Shown piece by piece: positions 1 to 10,512 of a stretch of 40,882 nt of DNA (position 1 is its first letter; the number at the start of each line of letters is the position of its first letter). The stretch is from an uncultured Burkholderiales bacterium (lineage in GTDB: Bacteria; Pseudomonadota; Gammaproteobacteria; Burkholderiales; Burkholderiaceae_C). The notes under the pieces are model-generated. The model had not been told where the DNA came from. It worked only from the letters and a program-made list of their open reading frames with translations, and searched no databases. Location: assembly GCA_903828695.1 (NCBI GenBank), contig CAIKNE010000140.1, positions 1 through 40,882 of the forward strand, read 5' to 3'. A program made the position numbers and the translations under genes.

Positions 1-163
1 ACGTCAACAGCAACGATAAAGCACAAGAATCAAACTGCACCAACTCACTGGCATCAATCAAAGTGATGGGCCCAGTATCTGCGCGCATTACCGTTAAATA
101 CTCACGCGCCAACGCGTCCGCGTTCAGGTGCGTGAGTGAAGGGGGAAGCCTGAAGGTGGTCAC
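1..163 (-). CDS. mlaB: MlaB, STAS-domain subunit of the Mla transporter (C-terminus beyond window)
   Basis: This partial gene is open to the left edge and encodes about 54 residues. The reading contains the stretch LIDASELVQFDSCALSLLL, which matches the STAS-domain pattern in which a hydrophobic strand is followed by a D-S-(S/C)-A-L helix start. MlaB is the small cytoplasmic STAS subunit that binds the MlaF ATPase and is needed for MlaFEDB activity at the inner membrane. The GTG start at 161-163 overlaps the mlaC stop as GTGA, which suggests translational coupling. No clear Shine-Dalgarno is visible. Position as last gene of mlaFEDAC supports the call. It was not in the supplied ORF list because it is truncated and short. 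Confidence 0.82.
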   Translation of the reverse strand, partial: MTTFRLPPSLTHLNADALAREYLTVMRADTGPITLIDASELVQFDSCALSLLLT

Positions 164-822
164 TTTTTAGAATTCGCTTTATTGCGCTCAACAAGAGTAG
201 CGATGAGTCCATCGATACCTTTGGCATTGATCTCTTGTGAAAACTGGCTTCTGTATGTCTCAACCAACCAGACTCCGAGCACGTTTAGGTTGTATATCTT
301 CCAACCCGATCCATTACCAGGCGTTTTCTCTAGTCTGTAATCGAGCTCAATGGGTTCGCCTTTACCCTTAATCTCAGAGCGCACCAAAACCTCATTGTCA
401 TCTGGGGATCCGCGCAGTGGCTTCACATTGATAGTGATATCCGTGACCTGCGATAAGGCCCCCGCGTAAGTTCTAATCAACAAAGTTTTAAATTCATTGG
501 CCAATTTGGTTTGCTGCTCGGGTGTAGCCGTTCTCCAGGCTGGTCCGACAGCGGATGATGTCATGCGAACAAAGTTCAAATGAGGCATGATGCGCGTATC
601 CACCACGGCGCTAGTCCTTTGCAGATCTCCGGACTTTAGGGCGGGATCGTTTTTAACAACATCTTGTAACTCAACTGAGAGCCTCTTGATAAATGCATCA
701 GGCGCCTCGTCGGCGGCGGCTGCGATGGCACAGGTGCCAAGCATCAATGAACCCATCAGCGCACAAAACAGTGCTGCACAAAAGGATCTCTTGTAAAGGT
801 TCGAGTGGTTAGCAATTGTCAT
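160..822 (-). CDS. mlaC: MlaC, periplasmic phospholipid-binding protein
   Basis: The 220-aa protein has an N-terminal signal peptide: basic residues near 11-13, a hydrophobic core to about residue 34, and small residues before ADEAPD. The mature part matches the MlaC/Ttg2D family, with the conserved region around HLNFVRMTSSAVGPAWR and a C-terminal half with LDYRLEK and GWKIYNLNVLGVWLVETYRSQF. MlaC carries phospholipid between the outer-membrane MlaA complex and the inner-membrane MlaFEDB complex. The ATG start lies two bases after the mlaA stop, preceded by AAGG about nine bases upstream. Its stop overlaps the GTG start of mlaB. Length is normal for the family. Confidence 0.95.
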   Translation of the reverse strand: MTIANHSNLYKRSFCAALFCALMGSLMLGTCAIAAAADEAPDAFIKRLSVELQDVVKNDPALKSGDLQRTSAVVDTRIMPHLNFVRMTSSAVGPAWRTATPEQQTKLANEFKTLLIRTYAGALSQVTDITINVKPLRGSPDDNEVLVRSEIKGKGEPIELDYRLEKTPGNGSGWKIYNLNVLGVWLVETYRSQFSQEINAKGIDGLIATLVERNKANSKK

Positions 823-824
823 TT

Positions 825-1568
825 TTAGTTACCTTCGCCGGAATCATCTGCATCATCTGTATCCGGTGGATTTCCGTCATAAATTTCATAAAGCCTTCTT
901 TGCAAATAGGCATCTCTAATAAAAGAATACCGATCAAGCGCAACAGCGTTGAGATTATCCTCCACTCCCAACAAGCCCTTTCTAACATCCACGGCATTGA
1001 TCACATACAGAGAGTTTCGAACACGCACGTTTTTGATATCGTGGAAAGTTGGATTCAGCTTCACATCTACTACAAAACCAGAGGCATCCCTGAGAGTTGA
1101 TGGACCAAAGAAAGGCATCACCAGATAGGGTCCGCTTGGCACACCCCAATAACCCAGTGTTTTCCCAAAATCTTCCCTATGCTTTTTAAGATTGAGGGGG
1201 GTTGCAACATCAAACAAGCCAACGACACCAACGGTTGTGTTAACCAGCACACGTCCAGCCAACTCAGCCGTTTCCCCCACCTTTAATTGAAACGCACTAT
1301 TCACTGTGCTCCATACATCCCGCAAATTCCCAAAGAAATTATTAATCCCTTTTTGAGCCAAGTCAGGCGTGTAGTCTTTGTAGGCAACAGCAACAGGGCG
1401 AACCACCGCTTTATCAACCGAGTCATTCATCGCAAACACCTTGCGGTTCATAGGCTCCCATGGATCTTTTGGATTCGCATCGAGGGACGTGGCGCAGCCC
1501 GTCAATACGACTGCACCAAGGACCGCACCCACACGGGTCAGACCATAAAACTTAGACAAAATAAACAC
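825..1568 (-). CDS. mlaA: MlaA/VacJ outer-membrane lipoprotein
   Basis: The protein has a type II signal peptide with lipobox LTGC, then the VacJ/MlaA signature DPWEPMNRKVFAMND and the later GYWGVPSGPYLVMPFFGPS. MlaA sits in the outer membrane and removes misplaced phospholipids from the outer leaflet, passing them to MlaC. Two GTG codons can start it. The upstream one, at 1581-1583, overlaps the mlaD stop. The one chosen, at 1566-1568, has a perfect AGGAGG six bases upstream, lying inside the first codons of the longer frame. That gives 247 residues and a compact signal peptide. mlaA inside the mla operon, rather than elsewhere as in E. coli, is usual in betaproteobacteria. The C-terminal tail is acidic. 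Confidence 0.93.
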   Translation of the reverse strand: MFILSKFYGLTRVGAVLGAVVLTGCATSLDANPKDPWEPMNRKVFAMNDSVDKAVVRPVAVAYKDYTPDLAQKGINNFFGNLRDVWSTVNSAFQLKVGETAELAGRVLVNTTVGVVGLFDVATPLNLKKHREDFGKTLGYWGVPSGPYLVMPFFGPSTLRDASGFVVDVKLNPTFHDIKNVRVRNSLYVINAVDVRKGLLGVEDNLNAVALDRYSFIRDAYLQRRLYEIYDGNPPDTDDADDSGEGN

Positions 1569-1579
1569 GACTTTCCTCC

Positions 1580-2059
1580 TCACCGCGAGGCTCCACCGGC
1601 TGGAGAATCAGCTGCCTTGTTGTATAAAAATTGGCTGATTAAATTCTCCAAAACGATTGCAGACTGAGTGGAGGCCACAACGTCGCCTGCCTCCAAGTTT
1701 TTAGCGTCAGAACCTGCCTCTATTCCAATGTACTGCTCCCCCAGGAGCCCACTCGTCAAAATTTTCAGTGAGCTGTCCTTCGGGAATTGAAACCGCGAAT
1801 CCATGGCCAAACTTACTGATGCTTGAAAGTGTGAATCGTCAAAATTAATATCCTTCACCCGTCCAACAACGACCCCAGCACTTTTGACTGCGGCTTGTCT
1901 TTTTAATCCGCCTATATTATCAAACCGCGCAGATAAGTTATAGGTGGTATGCCAGTTCAGCGATAACAAATTAGCGGACTGAAGCGCCAAAAACAAAAAG
2001 GCAATAGCGCCCAAGACCACCAACAAACCAACCCATACATCGCTCTTTGATCGCTGCAT
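1580..2059 (-). CDS. mlaD: MlaD, MCE-domain substrate-binding subunit
   Basis: The 159-aa protein has one N-terminal transmembrane helix (about residues 9-29) followed by an MCE domain containing ARFDNIGGLKRQAAVKSAGVVVG, LTSGLLGEQYIGIEAG and related strands. MlaD forms a hexameric lipid channel ring in the periplasm, anchored to MlaE. Length fits the family. It follows mlaE by 30 bases. Its TGA stop at 1580-1582 lies 11 bases before the preferred mlaA start, so the AGGAGG for mlaA begins within the overlap. The C-terminal part (DSPAGGASR) is a short tail. Confidence 0.95.
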   Translation of the reverse strand: MQRSKSDVWVGLLVVLGAIAFLFLALQSANLLSLNWHTTYNLSARFDNIGGLKRQAAVKSAGVVVGRVKDINFDDSHFQASVSLAMDSRFQFPKDSSLKILTSGLLGEQYIGIEAGSDAKNLEAGDVVASTQSAIVLENLISQFLYNKAADSPAGGASR

Positions 2060-2089
2060 GAAGTACCCCTTAAATTACAAACTTAAAAA

Positions 2090-2869
2090 TCACAAACTAA
2101 ACATTAATGCGGTCAGCATAAAGTCCAAACCCAATACGAGAAGCGACGCAACCACAACCGTACTCGTGGTTGCACGGGAAACGCCTTCTGGCGTTGGCTG
2201 AGCCTCAAAGCCTTGATATAAAGCCACGAAAGTCACAGTCACACCAAAAATCAGACTCTTTAAAACACCGTTTAAAACGTCCTTAAAAACATCAACTCCG
2301 CCTTGCATCTGCCCCCAAAACGAACCCGCGTCGATCCCGATCATGACAACGCCAACGATCCAACCTCCAACGATACCCATTGCGCTAAAAACGGCGGCCA
2401 AGATCGGCATCGTAAAAATACCCGCCCAAAAGCGCGGCGCCAAAATACGCCCAACAGGATCAATCCCCATCATTTCCATGGCGCTGAGTTGCTCCCCAGC
2501 TTTCATGAGCCCGATCTCTGCCGTAAGCGATGTACCCGCCCGCCCTGCAAAAAGCAGTGCGCAGACCACGGGTCCGAGCTCACGCACCAAACTAAGAGCA
2601 ACCAATAACCCAAGCGCTGACTCGGAGCCGTACTTCTGCAAGGTGTAATACCCTTGAAGCCCAAGAACAAAGCCAACAAATAAACCCGATACGGAGATGA
2701 TCGCAAGTGAGTAGTTGCCCAAAAAATGCATCTGCTCACTCACCAACCTGAACCGACGCATAGTGGGTTTAAATAGACGAGTCAGTTCAACAAAGAGTCT
2801 GTAAGCCAGACCCAACGCCGCCAAAAAGAGCCGAACAGAAGCGCCAATTTTGCTTAAAACCGCGATCAT
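2090..2869 (-). CDS. mlaE: MlaE, ABC transporter permease
   Basis: The 259-aa integral membrane protein belongs to the MlaE/permease (DUF140) family. Several hydrophobic helices are visible, together with the family core LVRELGPVVCALLFAGRAGTSLTAEIGLMKAGEQLSAMEMMGIDP (given here only as a family landmark spanning about residues 92-137). Two MlaE copies form the inner-membrane core of the MlaFEDB lipid transporter. Its ATG overlaps the end of mlaF by four bases (ATGA), which indicates coupling with the ATPase subunit. Length and domain are complete. Confidence 0.95.
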   Translation of the reverse strand: MIAVLSKIGASVRLFLAALGLAYRLFVELTRLFKPTMRRFRLVSEQMHFLGNYSLAIISVSGLFVGFVLGLQGYYTLQKYGSESALGLLVALSLVRELGPVVCALLFAGRAGTSLTAEIGLMKAGEQLSAMEMMGIDPVGRILAPRFWAGIFTMPILAAVFSAMGIVGGWIVGVVMIGIDAGSFWGQMQGGVDVFKDVLNGVLKSLIFGVTVTFVALYQGFEAQPTPEGVSRATTSTVVVASLLVLGLDFMLTALMFSL

Positions 2870-3765
2870 GAATTCTCCCCAAAAGTGTTTGCCTGAGGCT
2901 CAGTTTGGGACTCAAGCTCAGTTTGAGCTTGAGGTTTGGGCGTTATAACTGGCAGACCCAAGTCGTCTGCAAAAGAAGGCGCTGGGTAATGAAACCTGAC
3001 TGGACCATCCGGAGCCGCAGTAACGAACTGGTGCACCAAAGGATCTGTACTTCTCCTGACTTGGTCGGGCGTACCCTGCGCAACTACCCCACCATTGGCA
3101 AGGACAATCACTTGATCAGCTATTTGAAAAGTCTCATCCAAATCATGCGATACAACGATACTGGTGAGTCCAATTGCGTCATTCAGTCTTCTGATCAAGC
3201 GAGCCGCTGTGCCTAAGGAGATGGGATCGAGTCCCGCAAAGGGTTCGTCGTACATGACAAGCTCTGGATCCAGCGCTATGGCACGTGCCAAAGCCACACG
3301 CCTGGCCATTCCACCCGAAATCTCACTGGGCATTAAATCCTTAGCACCTCTGAGCCCAACTGCATCAAGCTTCATCAAAACAACGTCTTGAATCATTGAC
3401 TCGGACAGTTTGGTAATTTCTCGCAGTGGGAATGCGACGTTGTCATACACATTTAAGTCCGTAAACAAAGCTCCAAATTGAAACAGCATCCCCATTCTTC
3501 TTCGAACTGCCATTAAATCTGGATTGCTCAGCTGTCCAACATCTTGCCCGTCAAATAAAACACTTCCAGATTGAGCTTTATATTGCCCACCAATGAGGCG
3601 CAAAATTGTTGTCTTACCCCCTCCGGAGGCGCCCATGATGGCTGTGACTTGACCCTTTGGGATGACCAAATTGATGCCATCAAGAATCAATCGCTCTGAA
3701 TATCCAAAACTCAGATCCTTGATCTCAATAAGCGGCGCTGGTGGGTCGTAGTAATTGGGGGTCAT
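2866..3765 (-). CDS. mlaF: MlaF, ABC transporter ATPase
   Basis: The 299-aa protein has all ABC ATPase motifs: Walker A GASGGGKT at residues 45-52, Q-loop near residue 96, signature SGGMA at 150-154, Walker B LVMYDE at 169-174 and the switch histidine at 207. It powers MlaFEDB phospholipid transport. A C-terminal extension beyond about residue 260 is rich in P, Q and E and looks disordered. The start has GGGG about nine bases upstream. It is the first gene of the minus-strand mla operon, so the promoter should lie within 3766-3860, where I see no strong sigma-70 match. Confidence 0.95.
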   Translation of the reverse strand: MTPNYYDPPAPLIEIKDLSFGYSERLILDGINLVIPKGQVTAIMGASGGGKTTILRLIGGQYKAQSGSVLFDGQDVGQLSNPDLMAVRRRMGMLFQFGALFTDLNVYDNVAFPLREITKLSESMIQDVVLMKLDAVGLRGAKDLMPSEISGGMARRVALARAIALDPELVMYDEPFAGLDPISLGTAARLIRRLNDAIGLTSIVVSHDLDETFQIADQVIVLANGGVVAQGTPDQVRRSTDPLVHQFVTAAPDGPVRFHYPAPSFADDLGLPVITPKPQAQTELESQTEPQANTFGENS

Positions 3766-3863
3766 AAAAAGTACCCCTTCAAAACGCTAAGAATAGCGAG
3801 TGGCCTAGGGTTAACAAGTATCCGACATTTTAAGGCTTTCTCTGTGTTTAATATGTCACAAGC

Positions 3864-3883
3864 AAAAGACCTTTAAAGAAAGG
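3864..3883 (-). terminator. weak rho-independent terminator-like hairpin after gltD
   Basis: On the minus strand, a CCTTT-ctttA-AAGG hairpin (arms 3879-3883 and 3870-3874) is followed by TCTTTT. It lies about 55 bases past the gltD stop and before mlaF, where a gltBD terminator would be expected. The 5-bp stem is short, so this is tentative. A second inverted pair (ACCCC/GGGGT around 3900-3920) lies nearer the stop. Confidence 0.4.
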
Positions 3884-3937
3884 CTGAATCCTGCCCCTAC
3901 CCCCTCATCAGTGGGGTGTAGCAGCAAGGGGCATTCA

Positions 3938-5404
3938 TTAGCGCGGCAAGTCTGATTTACCCATCAAAAACTCATCTACTGCACGAGCTGCCTGACGGCC
4001 CTCTCGTATCGCCCAAACCACAAGGGACTGACCGCGGCGCATATCACCGGCGGCAAAGACCTTGGGCACGTTGGTCATGTAGGCCTGTGCGCCCTCAGTT
4101 GATGCTTTAATATTACCCCTCGCATCTTTATCCACACCAAAGGCGTCCAAAATACTAGCGACTGGATTGGTGAAGCCCATGGCCAATAAAACCATGTCTG
4201 CGGGGTGCACCTCCTCAGTGCCCGCAATTTCGCTCAGTTTACCGTCCTTCATCTCGACATGTACTGTTTTCAGGCCCGTGACTTTGCCGTCCTTTCCAAT
4301 GAATTCTTTGGTGGAAATTGCAAATACGCGCTCACAACCCTCTTCGTGACTTGAGCTGGTTCTAAGCTTCATGGGCCAATAAGGCCAAACCATCGGCTTA
4401 TTCTCAGTCACTGGGGGCTCTGGCATCACCTCGAACTGTGTCACACTCAGCGCCCCATGCCGGTTGCTGGTCCCCACACAATCGCTTCCCGTATCTCCCC
4501 CTCCAATCACAATCACTTGCTTGCCGTCTGCGCGCAATTGATCTTTGAGTTTGTCGCCAGAGTTAACTTTGTTTTGCTGCGGTAAAAATTCCATCGCAAA
4601 ATGAACCCCCTGCAAGTCTCGCCCTGGAACGGGCAGATCCCTGGACTGCTCAGAGCCGCCCGTCAATATAACGGCGTCATACTCTTTCAGCAAAGTTTTT
4701 GTGTCCACCTTCTCTTTAGACCAGTTGGTCAATTTCACAGTTGCATCGATGTTGGCCACGAGCACTGAGGTCTTGAACTCGACGCCCTCTTGCTTCATCT
4801 GCTCTACGCGGCGGTCGATGTGTGTTTTCTCCATCTTAAAGTCAGGGATACCGTAGCGAAGTAGTCCGCCTACTCGGTCATTTTTCTCAAAAACCGTAAC
4901 CCCATGACCGGCCCTGGCTAGTTGCTGCGCTGCGGCCAAGCCCGCTGGCCCGGAGCCAACAACGGCCACGCGTTTACCGCTTTTATGCTTGGGCAGTTGG
5001 GGCTTAACCCATCCTTCAGTCCAGGCTTTATCAATAATCGCGTGCTCAATGGATTTGATGCCAACCGCATCATCATTGACGTTGAGGGTACACGCAGCCT
5101 CACACGGCGCGGGGCAGATACGGCCGGTGAACTCGGGAAAGTTATTGGTTGAGTGAAGCACCTCAATTGCATTCTTCCAGTCCCCTTGGTAAACCAAATC
5201 ATTGAAGTCGGGGATGATGTTGTTGACTGGACAGCCGCTGTTACAAAACGGTGTGCCACAGTCCATGCAACGAGCGCTTTGAATTTTCGCAGAGTCGTTG
5301 TCCAGAGTTAATACAAATTCTTTGTAGTTTTTAACCCTTTGAGCAACAGGCAAGTATTCCTCCTCAACTCGCTCAAACTCCATAAATCCAGTAACTTTTC
5401 CCAT
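3938..5404 (-). CDS. gltD: glutamate synthase (NADPH) small subunit
   Basis: The 488-aa protein is the beta subunit of glutamate synthase. It passes electrons from NADPH through FAD to GltB for glutamate formation from glutamine and 2-oxoglutarate. The N-terminal region has the Fe-S cysteine pattern [17 protein letters not shown] (about residues 45-61) and a further CPAPCEAAC. The FAD-binding glycine motif [17 protein letters not shown] is near residue 150, and an NADPH-binding [11 protein letters not shown] near 305. The C-terminal [20 protein letters not shown] is the conserved FAD-contacting end. It is full length. It follows gltB by 112 bases, which contain a small hairpin. Confidence 0.97.
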   Translation of the reverse strand: MGKVTGFMEFERVEEEYLPVAQRVKNYKEFVLTLDNDSAKIQSARCMDCGTPFCNSGCPVNNIIPDFNDLVYQGDWKNAIEVLHSTNNFPEFTGRICPAPCEAACTLNVNDDAVGIKSIEHAIIDKAWTEGWVKPQLPKHKSGKRVAVVGSGPAGLAAAQQLARAGHGVTVFEKNDRVGGLLRYGIPDFKMEKTHIDRRVEQMKQEGVEFKTSVLVANIDATVKLTNWSKEKVDTKTLLKEYDAVILTGGSEQSRDLPVPGRDLQGVHFAMEFLPQQNKVNSGDKLKDQLRADGKQVIVIGGGDTGSDCVGTSNRHGALSVTQFEVMPEPPVTENKPMVWPYWPMKLRTSSSHEEGCERVFAISTKEFIGKDGKVTGLKTVHVEMKDGKLSEIAGTEEVHPADMVLLAMGFTNPVASILDAFGVDKDARGNIKASTEGAQAYMTNVPKVFAAGDMRRGQSLVVWAIREGRQAARAVDEFLMGKSDLPR

Positions 5405-5422
5405 CTTGTATTCCTCTAATTG

Positions 5423-5442
5423 GACTCTTGACTGTAAGAGTC
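5423..5442. repeat. 7-bp inverted repeat in the gltB-gltD spacer
   Basis: GACTCTT at 5423-5429 and AAGAGTC at 5436-5442 form a perfect stem with a 6-base loop. It lies between gltB and gltD, about 20 bases upstream of the gltD start. A T-rich run does not follow directly. It may modulate message stability or the ratio of the two subunits. Another imperfect ACTCA/TGAGT stem lies at about 5473-5492. Confidence 0.5.
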
Positions 5443-5516
5443 AATAAATTAATGCTGACTTTTTAAAACTTGACTCATTCATTTGAGTTTTTAAGGCTCA
5501 CTTTGTCATTCCATCT

Positions 5517-8500
5517 TTACTTGGCTGCAACGGCTTTCTTGGCCTTAGGCGCAGCGCTGGCGGCAGTCGTTTTAACTGCCTGCATCTCCCCCAGCGCCCG
5601 CTTGTACTCATTGGGGAATACTTTGACGAATTTCTTCAAAGCGTTTTGCCAGTCATCGAGCAATTCTCTAGCGCGTTTAGAACCGGTCCATTTATGATGT
5701 GACTCCAGCATTTGTTTGAGCTGTGCTTCATCGGTCTGCCCCATATGCCATAGCTCTTGAGCCTGTGATTTGGTTTGCTCAACCGTGCTGAGTACTTTAT
5801 CCAAACTGACCATCGACAAATTGCACCGCTCGGAGAAGGCTGCGTCTTCATCAAATACGTAAGCAATTCCACCGCTCATACCGGCCGCAAAATTGCGCCC
5901 CGTTCGTCCTAGCACGACCACAGTACCACCAGTCATGTATTCACATCCGTGGTCTCCAGTGCCCTCAACAACGGCTTTAGCGCCCGACAAGCGAACTGCA
6001 AAACGCTCGCCCGCAACGCCACTAAAGAAAGCTTCACCACTGGTTGCACCGTATAGCACTGTGTTACCCACAATGGTGTTCTCGATTGGATTACCCCTGA
6101 AGTCAATACTTGGTCTGACAACAATTCGACCCCCTGAGAGTCCTTTGCCGGTGTAGTCGTTTGCGTCGCCGATCAAATAAAGCGTAATCCCTTTTGCAAG
6201 GAATGCACCAAATGACTGCCCCCCAGTTCCCTCTAACTGAATGTGAAGGGTATCGTCCGCTAGCCCCTCTGGCCTGACTTTAGTCAAAGCACCGGAGAGC
6301 ATCGCGCCCACTGAGCGGTTCACGTTTCTTGCAACCTCGATGAACTGCACTTTCTCCCCGCGCTCAATCGCAGCTTTGGATTTCTCGATGAGTCGCACAT
6401 CAAGAGATTTCTCCAGTCCATGATCCTGCAATTCGGTGTGGAACTTAGCCACGCTGGAGGGAACGTTGGGCTGTGCAAAGATTCGGCTAAAGTCGAGTCC
6501 CTTTGCCTTCCAGTGTTCTATGCCGGAGCGGGTATCTAAAAGATCTACACGTCCAATCAGATCGTCAAATTTAGCAACACCCAACTGCGCCATGATTTGT
6601 CTTACCTCTTCTGCGATGAAGAAGAAGTAATTGACAACATGCTCGGGTTTGCCAGAGAACTTTTGACGCAACACTGGATCTTGTGTTGCCACACCGACTG
6701 GACAGGTGTTTAAATGACACTTACGCATCATGATGCAACCCTCAACCACTAAAGGTGCGGTTGCAAATCCAAACTCATCTGCGCCCATCAAAGCTGCAAT
6801 TGCGACATCGCGCCCTGTCTTCATCTGACCATCGGCTTGAACGCGGATACGACTTCTAAGACCGTTCAGAACCAAAGTCTGTTGTGTCTCAGCAAGACCA
6901 ATCTCCCATGGACTTCCGCAGTGTTTGATAGAAGACCAAGGAGAGGCGCCTGTACCACCGTCGTGACCTGCGATCACCACATGGTCCGCCTTACATTTGG
7001 CTACGCCTGCTGCAATGGTGCCAACACCTACTTCAGAGACTAACTTCACACTAATCGATGCGTGGGGAGCCACACTCTTTAAATCGTGGATCAGCTGTGC
7101 CAAATCCTCGATGGAGTAAATGTCGTGATGAGGAGGTGGTGATATGAGTCCAACACCCGGCACTGAATATCTTAGGAAGCCAATGTATTCAGAGACCTTA
7201 CCCCCAGGCAACTGTCCGCCCTCTCCGGGCTTGGCGCCTTGCGCCATTTTGATCTGAATTTGATCTGCTGAAGAGAGATATTCCGCTGTTACGCCAAATC
7301 GACCTGAGGCGACTTGTTTGATCTTTGATCTCAAACTGTCACCCGCGTTCAATGGCAAATCAACCTCAATTTGTGCCTCTCCTACGACGCTCTTAAGCGT
7401 ATCGCCCTTCTTGATGGGAATACCTTTCAGTTCGTTGCGGTATCTTGCTGGATCTTCCCCTCCCTCTCCGGTGTTGCTTTTACCTCCAATTCGGTTCATC
7501 GCAACAGCAAGCGTTGAGTGCGCTTCAGTAGATATGGAGCCCAAACTCATCGCACCTGTTGCAAATCTTTTGACGATCTCAGAGGCTGGCTCCACTTTAT
7601 CGATGGAGATCGCCTTTGAGGGATCTATTTTGAATTCAAACAGACCCCGCAAAGTCAAATGCCTACGGCTTTGATCGTTAATGATTTGAGCGTACTCTTT
7701 GTAAGTAGACCAGTTATTGGCGCGAGTACTGTGCTGCAACTTAGCAATCGCATCAGGCGTCCACATATGCTCCTCACCCCTCACGCGCCACGCATATTCG
7801 CCGCCAACCTCCAACATGTTTGCAAGCACAGGGTCCTCACCAAACGCGCTCTTGTGCATCTTGATAGCTTCTTCAGCGATCTCAAACACCCCAATTCCTT
7901 GAACACGACTGGCGGTACCGGTGAAATATTTTTCAACAGTATCGGTATTAATTCCAATCGCCTCAAAGAGTTGAGAGCCGCAGTAACTCATATAAGTTGA
8001 CACGCCCATTTTGGACATGATCTTAGAGATCCCTTTGCCGATTGCTTTGATGTAGTTGTAGACAGCTTTCTCTGGTGACAAATCAGCTGGCAATTTATCA
8101 TGCAGTCGCTCAATCGTTTTGATAGCGAGATAGGGATGAATCGCCTCAGCCCCGTAGCCTGCTAAAACGGCAAAGTGATGAACCTCCCTTGCACTTCCCG
8201 TCTCCACAACCAAGCCCGCAGATGTTCTCAAGCCTTCTTTAACCAAATGTTGGTGAATGGCAGATAAAGCCAATACGGCTGGAATTGCGACTTGGGTGCT
8301 GCTCACAGATTTATCAGACAAGATCAAGATATTTTTATCACTCTTGATGGCGTCTACTGCCTCTGCGCAAAGAGAGGCTAGCTTGGCCTCTACGCCTTCA
8401 CTGCCCCAGCTTACTGGGTAGGTGATGTCTATCACTGCGCTTTTAAACTTACCCTTCGTAACGGATTCAATATCCAACAACTTGGCCATGTCCTGTGCGT

Positions 8501-10340
8501 CAAGGATGGGCTGGGACACTTCAAGTCGCATTGGTGGGTTGATCTGGTTTATATCCAGTAAATTAGGTTTGGGTCCAACAAAGGAGACGAGCGACATAAC
8601 GATCGCCTCACGTATAGGATCAATGGGCGGGTTTGTTACTTGGGCAAAGAGTTGCTTGAAGTAGCTGTAAAGTTGTTTATTCTTATCCGACAAAACGGCC
8701 AATGGGCTATCGTTACCCATTGAGCCAATGCCCTCCTCTCCATTGATCGCCATTGGAGCGAGTAAGAACTTGATATCTTCTTGGGAATACCCAAACGCTT
8801 GTTGGTAATCCAGTAACTGTGCATCTACTTTAGCCGCGGCCTCAAATGCAGCAGATGCCGCAGACAAGGTCGACTCCCCTTGATGCTTAACTGCTTTTTC
8901 GGCTATCTGCACCTGGGCTACATCATCGAGTTTAATTCTTAAATTTTCAATCCACTGCTTGTATGGCTTTGTGTTTGCGAGAGAGGATTTAATTTCTTCA
9001 TCATCAATCATCCGACCTTGCTCTAGATCGATCAAAAACATTTTGCCGGGCTGAAGGCGCCATTTCCTGACGATTTTGTTCTCGGGTATTGGGAGTACAC
9101 CAGACTCGGAGGCCATGATCACCAGATCATCATTTGTAATGCAGTAACGCGATGGGCGAAGGCCATTTCTATCCAGGGTTGCCCCGATTTGTCTACCGTC
9201 TGTAAAAACAATCGATGCAGGCCCGTCCCAGGGCTCCATCATTGCGGCATGGTATTCATAAAACGCACGCCTTCTTTGGTCCATATTGGCGTGCTGCTCC
9301 CAGGGCTCTGGGATCATCATCATCATCGCTTGGCTGATCGGGTAACCCGCCATGGTGAGCAACTCTAAGCAATTATCGAATGTAGCTGTATCTGATTGCC
9401 CAGCGAAACTAATAGGATACAACTTTTTAAGATCTGTTCCAAGCACTGGAGAGGCCATGACGCCCTCCCGTGCTTTCATCCAGTTGTAGTTTCCTTTAAC
9501 CGTGTTGATCTCCCCGTTGTGAGCCACATACCGGTAAGGGTGCGCAAGTGGCCACTCTGGGAACGTATTGGTGGAGAAGCGCTGATGCACAAGTCCCAAT
9601 GCCGAAACACAGCGTGCATCTGTCAGATCTAAATAATAGGAACCCACTTGATCGGCAAGCAATAGACCTTTGTAGATCACTGTGCGAGTAGACATACTTG
9701 CAACGTAATACTCTTTTCCGTGTTTTAAATCCAGATCCTGAATTGCTGCGCTTGCTGTTTTGCGAATCACATAGAGTTTTCTCTCAAGCGCATCTTGAAC
9801 GATCACGTCGTGTCCTCTGCCGATGAACACCTGGCGAATCAATGGCTCTTTTTCTTTCACCGTCGGAGACATTGGCATCTTCACATTAACGGGCACATCT
9901 CTCCAACCCAAGACGACTTGACCTTCGGCTTTAATTGCACGCTCGAGCTCTTGCTCACACGCCAATAAAGATGCATTTTCTTTCGGCAAAAAAACCATGC
10001 CTACACCGTACTCGCCAACGGGTGGTAGCACCACGCCTTTGAGAGCCATCTCTTCACGGTAAAGCGCGTCAGGCATTTGGATCAAAATGCCTGCGCCGTC
10101 ACCCATTAACTTATCTGCACCAACGGCTCCGCGGTGATCCAAGTTCTCCAAAATTTGTAGCGCTTGTTGAACTATGGCGTGACTTTTCTCGCCTTTGATA
10201 TGGGCCACAAACCCAACGCCGCAGCTGTCGTGCTCCTGCGTCGGGTCATACAAACCATTTGTAAACGATGAGGGGCTTGGTTGAGTTTCAACTTGCATAT
10301 CAGCAGTTGAGTTCAAATCATTAGTGCTCACCTGGTTCAT
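5517..10340 (-). CDS. gltB: glutamate synthase (NADPH) large subunit
   Basis: The 1607-aa protein is the alpha subunit of glutamate synthase. The N-terminal glutaminase domain has the catalytic cysteine in [14 protein letters not shown] near residue 40, after a propeptide that is normally cleaved to expose it. The central and FMN synthase domains contain [23 protein letters not shown] and the 3Fe-4S cysteine cluster in [15 protein letters not shown]. The C-terminal GXGXG beta-helix domain ([20 protein letters not shown]) is present. A short Ala/Lys-rich tail (about 18 residues) follows. The ATG start has CAGGA six bases upstream. It heads the gltBD transcript. Length slightly exceeds the usual 1500-1580. 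Confidence 0.97.
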   Translation of the reverse strand: MNQVSTNDLNSTADMQVETQPSPSSFTNGLYDPTQEHDSCGVGFVAHIKGEKSHAIVQQALQILENLDHRGAVGADKLMGDGAGILIQMPDALYREEMALKGVVLPPVGEYGVGMVFLPKENASLLACEQELERAIKAEGQVVLGWRDVPVNVKMPMSPTVKEKEPLIRQVFIGRGHDVIVQDALERKLYVIRKTASAAIQDLDLKHGKEYYVASMSTRTVIYKGLLLADQVGSYYLDLTDARCVSALGLVHQRFSTNTFPEWPLAHPYRYVAHNGEINTVKGNYNWMKAREGVMASPVLGTDLKKLYPISFAGQSDTATFDNCLELLTMAGYPISQAMMMMIPEPWEQHANMDQRRRAFYEYHAAMMEPWDGPASIVFTDGRQIGATLDRNGLRPSRYCITNDDLVIMASESGVLPIPENKIVRKWRLQPGKMFLIDLEQGRMIDDEEIKSSLANTKPYKQWIENLRIKLDDVAQVQIAEKAVKHQGESTLSAASAAFEAAAKVDAQLLDYQQAFGYSQEDIKFLLAPMAINGEEGIGSMGNDSPLAVLSDKNKQLYSYFKQLFAQVTNPPIDPIREAIVMSLVSFVGPKPNLLDINQINPPMRLEVSQPILDAQDMAKLLDIESVTKGKFKSAVIDITYPVSWGSEGVEAKLASLCAEAVDAIKSDKNILILSDKSVSSTQVAIPAVLALSAIHQHLVKEGLRTSAGLVVETGSAREVHHFAVLAGYGAEAIHPYLAIKTIERLHDKLPADLSPEKAVYNYIKAIGKGISKIMSKMGVSTYMSYCGSQLFEAIGINTDTVEKYFTGTASRVQGIGVFEIAEEAIKMHKSAFGEDPVLANMLEVGGEYAWRVRGEEHMWTPDAIAKLQHSTRANNWSTYKEYAQIINDQSRRHLTLRGLFEFKIDPSKAISIDKVEPASEIVKRFATGAMSLGSISTEAHSTLAVAMNRIGGKSNTGEGGEDPARYRNELKGIPIKKGDTLKSVVGEAQIEVDLPLNAGDSLRSKIKQVASGRFGVTAEYLSSADQIQIKMAQGAKPGEGGQLPGGKVSEYIGFLRYSVPGVGLISPPPHHDIYSIEDLAQLIHDLKSVAPHASISVKLVSEVGVGTIAAGVAKCKADHVVIAGHDGGTGASPWSSIKHCGSPWEIGLAETQQTLVLNGLRSRIRVQADGQMKTGRDVAIAALMGADEFGFATAPLVVEGCIMMRKCHLNTCPVGVATQDPVLRQKFSGKPEHVVNYFFFIAEEVRQIMAQLGVAKFDDLIGRVDLLDTRSGIEHWKAKGLDFSRIFAQPNVPSSVAKFHTELQDHGLEKSLDVRLIEKSKAAIERGEKVQFIEVARNVNRSVGAMLSGALTKVRPEGLADDTLHIQLEGTGGQSFGAFLAKGITLYLIGDANDYTGKGLSGGRIVVRPSIDFRGNPIENTIVGNTVLYGATSGEAFFSGVAGERFAVRLSGAKAVVEGTGDHGCEYMTGGTVVVLGRTGRNFAAGMSGGIAYVFDEDAAFSERCNLSMVSLDKVLSTVEQTKSQAQELWHMGQTDEAQLKQMLESHHKWTGSKRARELLDDWQNALKKFVKVFPNEYKRALGEMQAVKTTAASAAPKAKKAVAAK

Positions 10341-10407
10341 GGCGGTTCCTGAAAGTATTTATAGGGAAAACGAGTGTAATGGAGTCGTAACAAAATGCAA
10401 GATATTT

Positions 10408-10476
10408 AATTAGGGTCAGACACCAATTATCAACAAAACATTTAAATCAATTAATAAATTAGGGACACACCAAAAT
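10408..10476. repeat. two imperfect direct repeats beside the RAYT-like gene
   Basis: TTAGGGTCAGACACCAATT at 10410-10428 and a diverged copy, TTAGGGACACACCAAAAT at 10459-10476, lie 49 bases apart between gltB and the transposase-like gene. Such GGGTCAGACACC-type sequences are often found near Y1 transposase genes of this group, from general recall, so they may be its recognition sites. They could also be extragenic palindrome remnants. Confidence 0.55.
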
Positions 10477-10512
10477 AATAACAAAGAACTAAATCGACCG
10501 ATCAACCCAAAT

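Noticed and set aside
2303-2648. Two 101-codon plus-strand frames across mlaE
   Set aside because: They lie opposite a certain gene and have low-complexity products without family features.
10408-10476. CRISPR repeats
   Set aside because: Only two imperfect copies with a single short spacer and no cas genes; they fit a transposase-linked repeat better.
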